A stretch of DNA of 45,724 bases from Bacteroidales bacterium. Its GTDB lineage: Bacteria > Bacteroidota > Bacteroidia > Bacteroidales > UBA932. The stretch is from NCBI GenBank assembly GCA_017544005.1, contig JAFYEZ010000008.1:1-45724 (forward strand), in the 5' to 3' direction. Below the pieces are notes generated by a model, which was given only the letters and a program-made list of their open reading frames with translations, did not search any database and was not told where the DNA came from. The position numbers and the translations under genes are program-made. Below, piece after piece: positions 33,931 through 42,297 of the stretch (its first letter is position 1; each line of letters opens with the position of its first letter).

Positions 33931-34710
33931 CTACTTGTACGAGTTTTCAATGGCCAGGCGCAGGGCCGGCAGGCCGATATTGTTCTGCATCACGCCGTGC
34001 TCCACGAAGGAGATCTCCCCGGTCTCTTCCGAGACGACAATCACCGAAGCATCCGTGACCTCCGAGATGCCCACGGCGGCCTTGTGGCGCATACCGTACT
34101 GCGGCGGAATGTCCGGATTTTCCGAGATGGGCAGCGTACAGCGGGCGGCGATGACGGAAGCTGGACCCATGATCACGGCGCCGTCGTGCAGCGGCGTATT
34201 CTTGAAGAAGATGTTCTCGATCAGGCGGCGGTTGATGCCGGCATTCAGGGTGTCCCCCGTCTCAATGTAGCGGCTCAGGCTGCTGCCGTGCTGCAGCACG
34301 ATCAGCGCCCCGGTCTTGGTCTCCGACATCTTGCGGACGGCGGCCGTCAGTTCGCCCAGGTTCTCCGGGCTCATCCCCGTCTGCTGCCCCGAGATCAGCC
34401 GCGCAAAGAAAGAGCGCCGCGGCGCCGACTTGATGCGGTTGCCCAGGCTGAAGAGGAAGCGGCGGATTTCCGGCTGGAAGAGGATGATCAGGGCAATCAC
34501 GCCCACGCCGAGGATCTGCCCGAGGATGAACGAGAGCAGTTTCATGTTGAGCGCGCGGACAATCAGCCAGGTCACATAGATGGCCAGGATGCCCAGGAAG
34601 ACGCCCATCACCGAAGTCTTGCGGAAGAAGCGGATGATCTCGAAGATCAGCAGCCCCACCAGGACGATGTCGAGGATGTCGATGAAGGTGATATGGATGA
34701 AATCAAACAT
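33931..34710 (-). CDS. cdaA: Membrane diadenylate cyclase (CdaA)
   Basis: A 259-residue enzyme that makes cyclic di-AMP from two ATP. Three transmembrane helices lie in residues about 10-80; the DisA_N catalytic domain follows, with the DGAVIMG motif (near 176-182) and MRHKAAVGISE (the RHR-type motif, here RHK). Cyclic di-AMP controls potassium uptake and wall homeostasis in bacteria that have it. No regulator (CdaR) or glmM is adjacent, unlike in Firmicutes. It lies between mutS2 and the nucleoside transporter in the same operon. Confidence 0.95.
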   Translation of the reverse strand: MFDFIHITFIDILDIVLVGLLIFEIIRFFRKTSVMGVFLGILAIYVTWLIVRALNMKLLSFILGQILGVGVIALIILFQPEIRRFLFSLGNRIKSAPRRSFFARLISGQQTGMSPENLGELTAAVRKMSETKTGALIVLQHGSSLSRYIETGDTLNAGINRRLIENIFFKNTPLHDGAVIMGPASVIAARCTLPISENPDIPPQYGMRHKAAVGISEVTDASVIVVSEETGEISFVEHGVMQNNIGLPALRLAIENSYK

Positions 34711-34725
34711 GCGGCAAAGCGGGCG

Positions 34726-36003
34726 CTAGGCCTCCTTCGGGTTGTGTTTGTACTTGAAGACGATGGCGAAGAGGATGGCGACGGCCAGGGTGAAAGCGGC
34801 AAAGATGTACCAGGCCGTGGACCAGCCCGCCATCAGTTCGGCGCCCGTACGGCCCGCGGTGAAGCGGTTGACCACCAGCTGTGCGCAGAGCGAACCGACC
34901 GTGGCGCCGAGGCCGTTGGTCATCATCATGAAAACTCCCTGGGCGCTGCTGCGGATGCTCTCGTCGGTATTCTGGTCCACGAAGAGCGAACCGCTGATGT
35001 TGAAGAAGTCGAAGGCCACGCCATAGACGATCATCGAGAGGACGAAGAGCACCAGGCCGAATCCCGTAGGGCTGCCGGCGCCGAGGAAGGCGAAGCGGAG
35101 CACCCACGATATGAAGGCGATGAGCATCACTTTCTTGATGCCGAACTTCTTGAGGAAGAAGGGAATCAGCAGGATGCAGAGGGTTTCGGAAATCTGCGAG
35201 ATGGAAGAGAGAAAGACGTTGTTCTTCACGGCGAAGGCGTCCGCATACTCAGGCAGGCTGCCGAACGAACCCAGATACGGGCCGGCAAAGCCGTTGGTCA
35301 CCTGGAGGCACATGCCCAGCAGGAAGGAGAAGATGAAAAAGATGCACATCTTGGCGTCCTTGAAGAGGGCGAAGGCCCGCAGGCCGAACATATCCACGAG
35401 CGACTGGCCCTTCTGGCCCCGGCTCACCGGGCAGTTGGGCAGCGTGAACGCATAGACGGCGAGGATCACGCCCCAGGCGGCGGAGACGAAGAACTGGTTG
35501 TAGTTCTCCTTGAAGCCCGTGAAGTTCACGATCCACATGGAAAGGATGAAACCGATGGTGCCGAAGACACGGATGGGCGGATAGGCCTTGACCGTATCCA
35601 GTCCGTTCTGGGTCAGCGCGTTGTAGGAAACGGAGTTGCCCAGAGCGATGGTCGGCATGAAGAAGGCCACGGAGAGGGCGTACCACGGAAAGAGCTGCGA
35701 GAAGGTGACTTCCGCCCCGTAGCGCATCCCGATCCAGCCGAAGATGCCGATAAAGAGGGCGGCCAGGCCGTGGCAGATACCGAGCAGTTTCTGCGCCGGA
35801 ATCCAGCGGTCCGCCACGATGCCCATCAGGGTCGGCATGAAGAGCGAGATGATGCCCTGCATGGCATAGAACTGCCCGATCTTGCTGTCCATCCCCACAT
35901 TGTGCAGGTAAATGCCCAGCGAAATGAGGTAGGATCCCCAGACCGCGAAGATCAGGAAGTTCATCACGATCAGGCGAAATTTGATGTTGCTTTTCGGATT
36001 CAT
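34726..36003 (-). CDS. Nucleoside:H+ symporter (NupG-like, MFS)
   Basis: A 425-residue major-facilitator protein with about twelve transmembrane segments. The N-terminus (NFLIFAVWGSYLISLGIYL) and GIVADRWIPAQKLLGICH match the nucleoside:H+ symporter family (NupG/XapB/YegT). It would import nucleosides across the inner membrane. The adjacent PfkB-family kinase, similar to adenosine kinase, fits a nucleoside-salvage link, though two genes separate them. Gap to cdaA is 15 bp. Confidence 0.9.
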   Translation of the reverse strand: MNPKSNIKFRLIVMNFLIFAVWGSYLISLGIYLHNVGMDSKIGQFYAMQGIISLFMPTLMGIVADRWIPAQKLLGICHGLAALFIGIFGWIGMRYGAEVTFSQLFPWYALSVAFFMPTIALGNSVSYNALTQNGLDTVKAYPPIRVFGTIGFILSMWIVNFTGFKENYNQFFVSAAWGVILAVYAFTLPNCPVSRGQKGQSLVDMFGLRAFALFKDAKMCIFFIFSFLLGMCLQVTNGFAGPYLGSFGSLPEYADAFAVKNNVFLSSISQISETLCILLIPFFLKKFGIKKVMLIAFISWVLRFAFLGAGSPTGFGLVLFVLSMIVYGVAFDFFNISGSLFVDQNTDESIRSSAQGVFMMMTNGLGATVGSLCAQLVVNRFTAGRTGAELMAGWSTAWYIFAAFTLAVAILFAIVFKYKHNPKEA

Positions 36004-36030
36004 GGGTTTATCTGTTTGATTGATTATTCA

Positions 36031-37128
36031 CTATTTCGGCGCCAGCCGGTAGAGGGCGTAGGCAATGAAGGCATAGAGAATGTTCGGAATCCAGATGGCC
36101 AGCCCCGTGGGCAGCGTGCCGGTGTGGACGAACATCTGGGCGAAGCGCTGGAAGAGGATGTAGGAGAAACTCAGGGCGAGCCCCACGCCGATATTCAGGC
36201 CGATTCCGCCCCGCCGCCTGCGCGAGGAGAGCGAGACGGCCATCAGCGTCAGGATAAAGGCGCTGAAGGGGGTCGCGATGCGGGTATGCTTCTCGATGAG
36301 GGCATACTTGACCATGTCGTCGCCGCGCATCTTCTGCACGGAAATAAGCTTTTCCAGTTCCGGCTCCGAGAGCGACTCCACGATATTCTTGCGCCGGTAG
36401 AAATCCTCCACCGTGAGGCTGATGAGCGTATCCTTGGCACGGCCGGCGTGGACCACCTCCGACTCGCCGTAGAAGTCCCGCTGATAGTAGTTGCGCAGCT
36501 TCCAGCAGCACTTCACGCTGTCCCAGGCGGCCGATTCCGCAGAGAGTTTGGACTTGAGCTGCCCCTCCTCGATGGTCTCGAGGGTGAAGCGGTAGGCGGT
36601 ATTGGACCAGCTGCTGAACTGCTCCACATAGACGAACTGGCCGGGCGCGATCTGGTAGTGGACGTTCCGGCTGTTCAGGTTGGTCTTCTGCGTCTTGATG
36701 TACTTGTTCTCAAAGTCCAGCCGGTGCTGGTTGGCGGGCGGGATGATGTAGAATCCCAGCACGAGGTAGAGCGCCGCCAGCAGGGTGGCCGAGGCCATGT
36801 AGGGCAACAGCAGCCTGCGGAAACTCACGCCGCTGCTGAGCATGGCGATAATCTCGCTGTGCGAGGCCAGCTGCGAGGTGAAGAAGATGGCGGCAATGAA
36901 GACGAGCAGCGGTCCGAAACTGTTGAGAATCCAGGGGATGAAGCCGCCGTAGTAGTCGAAGATGATCTCGCCGAGGGGCACCTCGTTGTCCACGAACTTG
37001 TCAATCTTCTCGCTGACGTCGAAGATGACCACGACGAGGATCACGATGAGAATCGTGAAGAAGTAGGTACCGATGTACTTCTTGATGATATACCAGTCGA
37101 GCTTGTTGAACAGGAACTTCTTTTTCAT
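36031..37128 (-). CDS. LptF/LptG-family permease (YjgP/YjgQ)
   Basis: A 365-residue inner-membrane protein of the LPS export permease family. Three transmembrane helices in the first 105 residues (KKYIGTYFFTILIVILVVVI and two more), a periplasmic jellyroll-like domain (about 115-260), then three more helices with TPFSAFILTLMAVSLSSRRR. In Gram-negatives LptF and LptG form the LptB2FG transporter that extracts LPS. Only one copy is here; the partner must be elsewhere. It begins 2 bp after tgt, an arrangement I recall as common in Bacteroidota. Confidence 0.92.
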   Translation of the reverse strand: MKKKFLFNKLDWYIIKKYIGTYFFTILIVILVVVIFDVSEKIDKFVDNEVPLGEIIFDYYGGFIPWILNSFGPLLVFIAAIFFTSQLASHSEIIAMLSSGVSFRRLLLPYMASATLLAALYLVLGFYIIPPANQHRLDFENKYIKTQKTNLNSRNVHYQIAPGQFVYVEQFSSWSNTAYRFTLETIEEGQLKSKLSAESAAWDSVKCCWKLRNYYQRDFYGESEVVHAGRAKDTLISLTVEDFYRRKNIVESLSEPELEKLISVQKMRGDDMVKYALIEKHTRIATPFSAFILTLMAVSLSSRRRRGGIGLNIGVGLALSFSYILFQRFAQMFVHTGTLPTGLAIWIPNILYAFIAYALYRLAPK

Positions 37129-37130
37129 GG

Positions 37131-38261
37131 CTACAACCGGTTTTCAAGTTGAGGGGTGACGGACTCCTTCCAAGCGTGGAAGTCGCCGGCGAGGATATGG
37201 GCACGGGCCTGACGGACCAGCTCCAGGTAGAAGGCGAGGTTGTGCTCGCTGGCAATCTGGGCGGCGAGCATCTCCCCGGAGACGAAGAGGTGGCGCAGGT
37301 AGGCGCGGGTATAGGTGCGGTCCACGAAGGAGGTGCCTTCGGGATCGAGCGGGGAGAAATCGTCCTCCCACTTGCGGTTGCGCAGGTTGATCTTGCCCTG
37401 CCAAGTGAAAATCATGCCGTTGCGGCCGTTGCGCGTAGGCATCACGCAGTCGAACATATCCACGCCGCGGTCGATGGCCTCCAGCAGGTTGGCCGGCGTT
37501 CCCACCCCCATCAGGTAGCGGGGTTTGTCGGCGGGCAGCAGCGGATGGAGCACCTCGAGCATCTCGTACATCTTCTCCGTGGGCTCACCCACGGCCAGAC
37601 CGCCGATGGCATAGCCGGCGCGGTCCATCCTGACGGCATGCTCGGCCGCCGCCTTGCGCAGGTCCGGATAGATGCACCCCTGCACGATCGGGAAGAAAAC
37701 CTGCTCGTAGCCGTAGAGCGGCGCTGTTTCGTCGAACCGGCGGGCGAAGCGCTCCAACCAGCCCTGGGTCAGTTTCAACGACTTGGCGGCATAGGCGTGG
37801 TCGGCGTCGCCCGGGCAGCACTCGTCGAGCGCCATCATGATGTCGGCGCCGATGATACGCTGGGTATCGACGTTGTTCTCCGGGGTGAAGGTGTGACGCG
37901 AGCCGTCGATATGGCTCTGGAAGGTGCAGCCCTCCGCCGTGATCTTGCGGATCTGCGTCAGCGAGAAGACCTGGAAGCCGCCGCTGTCGGTGAGGATCGG
38001 GCGGTCCCACGCGGTGAAGGCGTGCAGGCCCCCGGCGCGGCGCAGGATCTCCAGTCCGGGACGCAGGTAGAGGTGGTAGGTGTTGCCGAGGATGATCTGC
38101 GCGCCGATATCCTCCCGCAGGTCGCGGTGATAGACCCCCTTCACGCTGCCGACGGTGCCGACCGGCATGAAGATGGGGGTCTCGACCACCCCGTGATCCG
38201 TGGTGAGCCGGCCCGCCCTGGCTGCAGAAGCCCTATCGCGTGATACAACCTCGAACTTCAT
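37131..38261 (-). CDS. tgt: tRNA-guanine transglycosylase
   Basis: A 376-residue enzyme that exchanges guanine 34 for preQ1 in tRNAs with GUN anticodons, the base step toward queuosine. Motifs: PILTDSGGFQVFSL (active-site Asp), GGLAVGEPTEKMYE, YLMGVGTPANLLEAIDRG and FDCVMPTRNGRNG. The C-terminal zinc ligands CxCxxC usual in Tgt are not visible: the place corresponding to DPxCxCxxC reads DPEGTSFVDRTYTRAYLRHL. I recall the same change in other Bacteroidota, so the enzyme is probably active. It lies 12 bp after the PfkB kinase gene and 2 bp before the Lpt permease. Confidence 0.95.
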   Translation of the reverse strand: MKFEVVSRDRASAARAGRLTTDHGVVETPIFMPVGTVGSVKGVYHRDLREDIGAQIILGNTYHLYLRPGLEILRRAGGLHAFTAWDRPILTDSGGFQVFSLTQIRKITAEGCTFQSHIDGSRHTFTPENNVDTQRIIGADIMMALDECCPGDADHAYAAKSLKLTQGWLERFARRFDETAPLYGYEQVFFPIVQGCIYPDLRKAAAEHAVRMDRAGYAIGGLAVGEPTEKMYEMLEVLHPLLPADKPRYLMGVGTPANLLEAIDRGVDMFDCVMPTRNGRNGMIFTWQGKINLRNRKWEDDFSPLDPEGTSFVDRTYTRAYLRHLFVSGEMLAAQIASEHNLAFYLELVRQARAHILAGDFHAWKESVTPQLENRL

Positions 38262-38273
38262 CCTTTCGCTGTG

Positions 38274-39272
38274 TTATTCGGTGACGCCCATCAGGCGGCG
38301 GATCTCCTTCTTGACCTCGCGCCAGCGGGGAATGTCAATTTTGGTGCCGATGACCTCGACCACGCGGGCTGCCAGCGCGCTGCCCACCTGGCCGCAGATT
38401 TCGAGCGACTGGTCATTCGCCAGGGCGTAGAGGAACCCGGCGGCATAGGTGTCTCCCGCACCGGTGGCGTCCACCGCCTCGCCCGGCCAGGGGTCGATAA
38501 AGTGATACTCGTCGCCGCTGCGAACCATCGAGCCCTTCTTGCCGACCTTCACGACAGCAATCTTCGACATCTCTGCCATTGCCTTCAACGCGTCGTCGGG
38601 CTCCAGGCCGGTGAAGGCCTTGGCCTCGGTCTCGTTGGCGAAGACGATATCCACGTAGTTGCGGACAATGTCATGCAGGAAGGCGTTGTTCGATTCCACC
38701 ACGTTGTAGGAGGCCATGTCGAGCGAGATGGTCATGTGGTGGGCCTTGCCGAGTTCCACGGCGCGGCGGAAGAGGCGCTGGTTCTGAACCAGATAGCCCT
38801 CCAGATGCAGATAGTCGTGCTCATACCCTTCGAAATACTCCGGCTTGAGGTCCTCCGGCTCCAGCTGGAGCGCGGCGCCCAGGTAGGTGGCGAAGGTACG
38901 GTCGGCGTTCGGCGCGGTGATGAAGACCATGGCGCGGCCCGAGGCGGCCGTTCCCTTGAGGATGATGCTGCGGATGCCGTTCTGCTTCTGGTCGGAGTGG
39001 AAGAGCGAGCCGAGTTCGTCGTCGCCTACCTTGCCGATGAAGGCCGAGGGCATGCCGAGGATGGCGGTAGCGGAGATGGTGTTCGCCGCGCTGCCGCCGG
39101 CCACATACTGTACGCCGATCTGCTTGAGGTCCGCCCAGATCTTGTTGCCAGTCGGAGCGTCCACATGCTGCATGCTTCCCGGAGGAAGGTTGTACTTCTT
39201 CAGGAGCGAGTCGTCCGGGAGGACGGCCAGGATATCGGTCAGTGCGTTGCCGATGCCGAGAATCGATTTCAT
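38274..39272 (-). CDS. PfkB-family kinase, adenosine-kinase-like
   Basis: A 332-residue ribokinase/PfkB-family sugar or nucleoside kinase. Signatures: GGSAANTISATAILG (N-terminal PfkB motif), FVTAP-like substrate region and DATGAGDTYAAGFLYA (C-terminal motif with the catalytic Asp). The pattern is closest to adenosine-kinase-like members, which make AMP from adenosine. The start codon overlaps the stop of the upstream flippase-like gene (ATGA, 39269-39272). Confidence 0.92.
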   Translation of the reverse strand: MKSILGIGNALTDILAVLPDDSLLKKYNLPPGSMQHVDAPTGNKIWADLKQIGVQYVAGGSAANTISATAILGMPSAFIGKVGDDELGSLFHSDQKQNGIRSIILKGTAASGRAMVFITAPNADRTFATYLGAALQLEPEDLKPEYFEGYEHDYLHLEGYLVQNQRLFRRAVELGKAHHMTISLDMASYNVVESNNAFLHDIVRNYVDIVFANETEAKAFTGLEPDDALKAMAEMSKIAVVKVGKKGSMVRSGDEYHFIDPWPGEAVDATGAGDTYAAGFLYALANDQSLEICGQVGSALAARVVEVIGTKIDIPRWREVKKEIRRLMGVTE

Positions 39273-40282
39273 ATCTGTTGGGTTGGTTGTTTCTTGTTTT
39301 TACGGTGACAGATGGCCCAGGAGGCCCAGGCGACGAGGCCGCAGACCAGCATCTGTACGATCTGGGATTCGTGGGAAATGGTGGCAAAAGCCAGGCCGGT
39401 CGATTCCGCAAAGCCGTAGATGGGCACCAGCGTCATCGTGACCAGGAAGTGGTAGGCCCCGAATCCCCCCTGCACCGGCACCACCCAGCCCAGCGAACCC
39501 ACCACCATCAGGAAGAGGGCGTCCAGGCCGGTCAGCGATTCGGTGCCCGGGAAGGCGTAGATGGTCCAGAGGCAGCAGAGCCAGTAGGAGACCCAGATCA
39601 GGAGCGTGTAGCCGAAGAAGGCCCACTTGCGCTCCATCCGGAAGCCCGCCTTGAAGCCCTCCACCAGCCCCTTCCAGAAGCGGATGAGGGCGGCTCCGGC
39701 CTTGGTGGCGGCAATTCTGTGCCGGAAGGCGCGCAGCACGAAGAAGAGCGCGACGAGCACCGCCAGCACGATGACCCCCAGCCAGAACCAGCTGAAGGGC
39801 ATTGACTCGGCGGCCGGGGCGAACATCTTCTCCACGAGGAAATCGCGGAAGCGGCCCACGAAGAAGAGCGGCAGGACGGCCAGCACGATGCAGAGCAGGT
39901 CCCAGGTCCGCTCGATGACCACCGTACCCAGGGTCCCCTCGAAGGTGGCCTTCCCGGTACTGGCGATCATTCCGCAGCGCACCACCTCGCCGGAGCGGGG
40001 CAGCGCCATGTTGGCCAGGTAACAGACGGCATAGGCGTCGTAGCTCTCGTGGCGGGAGATCTCCTTGCTCAGGGGGCGCATCATAATCCGCCAGCGGTTG
40101 CCGCGCATGAGGGTAATTACGGCCTGCAAAACCATCGTCGCCAGGATCCACCAGTAGTTGCAGTCACCCAGGATGGTCCAGAACTCCCCCCAGTCCACCT
40201 TGCGGAAGGCGAGCCAGAGGAGTACCGCCGCCAGGCCCAGGAGCAGCACATATTTGAGGAAACGCTTGAGGGTGATCTTCAT
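39269..40282 (-). CDS. Flippase-like integral membrane protein (UPF0104/LPG-synthase TM family)
   Basis: A 337-residue multi-pass protein of the lysylphosphatidylglycerol synthase transmembrane (flippase-like) family, with about eight hydrophobic segments. Family blocks: RGNRWRIMMRPL, ANMALPRSGEVVRCGMI and ERTWDLLCIVLAVLP, plus a glycine-rich late loop GWVVPVQGGFGAYHFLV. Function is uncertain; relatives move lipids or lipid-linked sugars. I chose the ATG at 40282 because MKITLKRFLKY starts the first helix; a longer open frame upstream runs into the previous gene. It overlaps the PfkB gene by 4 bp. Confidence 0.87.
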   Translation of the reverse strand: MKITLKRFLKYVLLLGLAAVLLWLAFRKVDWGEFWTILGDCNYWWILATMVLQAVITLMRGNRWRIMMRPLSKEISRHESYDAYAVCYLANMALPRSGEVVRCGMIASTGKATFEGTLGTVVIERTWDLLCIVLAVLPLFFVGRFRDFLVEKMFAPAAESMPFSWFWLGVIVLAVLVALFFVLRAFRHRIAATKAGAALIRFWKGLVEGFKAGFRMERKWAFFGYTLLIWVSYWLCCLWTIYAFPGTESLTGLDALFLMVVGSLGWVVPVQGGFGAYHFLVTMTLVPIYGFAESTGLAFATISHESQIVQMLVCGLVAWASWAICHRKNKKQPTQQI

Positions 40283-40298
40283 GCCGCGGGGAAGGCGC

Positions 40299-41216
40299 TT
40301 ATTTGACGTTCCAGAGGTTGTGCGGATAGAGACCGGCGTCGCAGAGGCTGCGAAGCTTCTCCACCACAAAAGGACGGTCTTCCTTGTAGGTGACCCCGAA
40401 CCACTTGGCGTCGCAGTCGATCACCTTGAAGGTGGAGCGGCCGCTCTGGATGAGATGATCCACCACATAGGGGATGAAGAATTCAGCCTTGAGGTTGGTC
40501 TTGCTCTCGGGTGCATCCAGGAAGCGGCGGAAGAGGTGCTCGCTGTGCTTGAAATAGTCGGGGGTAAAGCCCCAGAAGTTCATCGAGACGGGGCAGCCGG
40601 CCGGCAGGGGAAGTTCCTTCTCATCCACCACGTGGATCACTCGGTCGCCCTTGCGCTCGATCTTGAAGCGCTCGGTGATGGTCTTCAGGAAACCGTTTTC
40701 GTCGGTCTCGCAGACGCCGCGGGAGACGCCGCCGAAGTCGGAAAGGGTATTCTCGAGGCGGTAGCCCACCATCGCATAACGGTCGTGCTCCTTCTCCACG
40801 CTGCAGAGGAAATCCGCCATGGCCTTGAAACTCTCCGGTCCGTAGTAGTCGTCGCCGTTGATCACGGCGAAGGGCTCGTGGATGACCGGAGCGGCCATCA
40901 TCACGGCGTGGTTGGTGCCCCAGGGCTTTTCGCGGCCTTCCGGCACGGTGTAGCCTTCCGGCAGATAGTCAAGTTCCTGATATACATATTCAACGGCCAC
41001 TCTGCCGCCGAACTTCTCCGCATTGTACATGGCCTTGAAGGGCTCGGCAAAGGAGTGGCGGATTACAAAGACGATCTTGCCGAAGCCGGCACGGATGGCG
41101 TCGTAGATGGAGTAGTCGATGATGGACTCGCCGCTGGGGCCGAGGCCGTCCATCTGCTTGAGCGAGCCGTAGCGGGAACCCATTCCGGCTGCCAGGACGA
41201 GGAGCGTAGGTTTCAT
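40299..41216 (-). CDS. Nucleotidyltransferase (sugar-phosphate NTP transferase type)
   Basis: A 305-residue GT-A-fold nucleotidyltransferase. The N-terminus VLAAGMGSRYGSLKQMDGLG holds the NTP-binding GxGxR motif, and AVINGDDYYGPESF the metal-binding Asp pair. Relatives transfer NMP to sugar- or alcohol-phosphates; the substrate here is unknown. It is the first gene of the nine-gene minus-strand operon. The start at 41216 is set by MKPTLLVLAAG; TAAATTTG (41274-41281) is its likely promoter. Confidence 0.9.
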   Translation of the reverse strand: MKPTLLVLAAGMGSRYGSLKQMDGLGPSGESIIDYSIYDAIRAGFGKIVFVIRHSFAEPFKAMYNAEKFGGRVAVEYVYQELDYLPEGYTVPEGREKPWGTNHAVMMAAPVIHEPFAVINGDDYYGPESFKAMADFLCSVEKEHDRYAMVGYRLENTLSDFGGVSRGVCETDENGFLKTITERFKIERKGDRVIHVVDEKELPLPAGCPVSMNFWGFTPDYFKHSEHLFRRFLDAPESKTNLKAEFFIPYVVDHLIQSGRSTFKVIDCDAKWFGVTYKEDRPFVVEKLRSLCDAGLYPHNLWNVK

Positions 41217-41273
41217 ATCTTTAATCGTTTTTTCGTTTTGGGGTGCCTTTCCCCTTCGGGGAATGGCAATTTG

Positions 41274-41281
41274 CAAATTTA
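41274..41281 (-). promoter_or_regulatory. Promoter -7 box (TAAATTTG) for the nine-gene operon
   Basis: Exact TAnnTTTG match on the minus strand, 57 bp upstream of the nucleotidyltransferase ATG. No good -33 box at the expected spacing. Confidence 0.6.
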
Positions 41282-41314
41282 CGCCATATTTCGGGAAATA
41301 ACATATTTATTTTT

Positions 41315-41322
41315 TACCTTTG
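41315..41322 (+). promoter_or_regulatory. Promoter -7 box (TACCTTTG) for the C26-like hydrolase gene
   Basis: Exact TAnnTTTG match, 30 bp upstream of the ATG at 41353, in an AT-rich stretch divergent from the nine-gene operon promoter. Confidence 0.6.
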
Positions 41323-41352
41323 CTCCCGGTCCGAAAACCCACAATACCCGAT

Positions 41353-42144
41353 ATGAAAAAGATCCTATTATCGCTCGCAGCAATGATTGCAACCGTCAGC
41401 CTTTCCGCCAAGGCCCCCATCGTGGGCGTCTCCGGCTATGTTGAAGGCAGTACCAACCGCGTCAACACCACCTACACCAGCGCAGTCCGTCTGGCTGGCG
41501 GCGTCCCCCTCATTATTCCGGTAACCAACTCCGACGCCCAGATCGAGGCCGTCGTGAACGCGATCGACGCGCTCGTGATGACCGGCGGTTCAGACTTCGA
41601 CCCGCTCAAGTATTTCAACGAAGAGCCGATCCGCGACTTGGGCGATGTCGTTCCCACCCGTGACGAATTCGACGTGAAACTGATCCGCGCCGCCGTCAAG
41701 CGCGGCATTCCGGTCCTGGGCATCTGCCGCGGCGAACAGCTGATGGCCGTCGCCTTCGGCGGCAGCCTCTGGCAGGATATCCCCTCGCAGATCAAATCCA
41801 GCTATATCAAGCATCGCCAGAGCAATACTCCGGGCTCCTACGGCACCCACAGCATCAAGATTGAGAAAGGCAGTTTCCTCGAGAAAGCCCTCGGCGCCAA
41901 CAAGGCCGTGGTGAACTCCTTCCACCACCAGGCCATCAAAGCCGTTCCGCAGGGATTCAAGGTGATTGCCAAGTCTCCGGACGGCATCATCGAAGGCGTT
42001 GAAAGAGTCGCTCCGCTGAAGAACTACGAAGACGGCGGCGGCATCATCATCGGCACCCAGTTCCACCCCGAAGCCCTCTGCACCGGCGGTGAGACCATCT
42101 TCACCAACATCTTCAAGATTATCGTCGAGGCCGCCGGCAAATAA
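41353..42144 (+). CDS. Exported gamma-glutamyl-amide hydrolase-like protein (peptidase C26)
   Basis: A 263-residue class I glutamine-amidotransferase-fold hydrolase with a signal peptide (MKKILLSLAAMIATVSLSA). Catalytic candidates: Cys125 in LGICRGEQL, and the His-Glu pair in GTQFHPEAL near 236. It resembles the gamma-glutamyl-gamma-aminobutyrate hydrolase (PuuD) branch; an exported form would act on gamma-glutamyl compounds in the periplasm. The ATG at 41353 follows the promoter at 41315. Its last 21 codons recur, degenerate, at 45143-45211, upstream of the first TonB receptor gene. Palindromic copy 7 starts 21 bp after its stop. Confidence 0.92.
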   Translation: MKKILLSLAAMIATVSLSAKAPIVGVSGYVEGSTNRVNTTYTSAVRLAGGVPLIIPVTNSDAQIEAVVNAIDALVMTGGSDFDPLKYFNEEPIRDLGDVVPTRDEFDVKLIRAAVKRGIPVLGICRGEQLMAVAFGGSLWQDIPSQIKSSYIKHRQSNTPGSYGTHSIKIEKGSFLEKALGANKAVVNSFHHQAIKAVPQGFKVIAKSPDGIIEGVERVAPLKNYEDGGGIIIGTQFHPEALCTGGETIFTNIFKIIVEAAGK

Positions 42145-42164
42145 ACAACATAACAGGCCTCACA

Positions 42165-42277
42165 GCCTTGGCGGACAAACTCCTGACCCATAGGCAACTA
42201 CGCAAAGGCGCACCCCACTTCTGACGGGGTGCGCCTTTGCATTACAATCTATCTCTCAGCGTGTTAGCCGCCAAGGC
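42165..42277 (-). repeat. 113-bp palindromic element, copy 7 (stem version III)
   Basis: Outer stem GCCTTGGCGG (42165-42174) with 42268-42277, perfect 10 bp. Central stem GCAAAGGCGCACCCC (42202-42216) with 42226-42240, perfect 15 bp, loop 9 nt. It lies between convergent genes: C26-like hydrolase (stop 42144) and TonB receptor (stop 42298). Loop and stem sequence differ from versions I and II, while length and centre are the same. Confidence 0.94.
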
Positions 42278-42297
42278 CAGAAGCGAAGACCCCGGCA

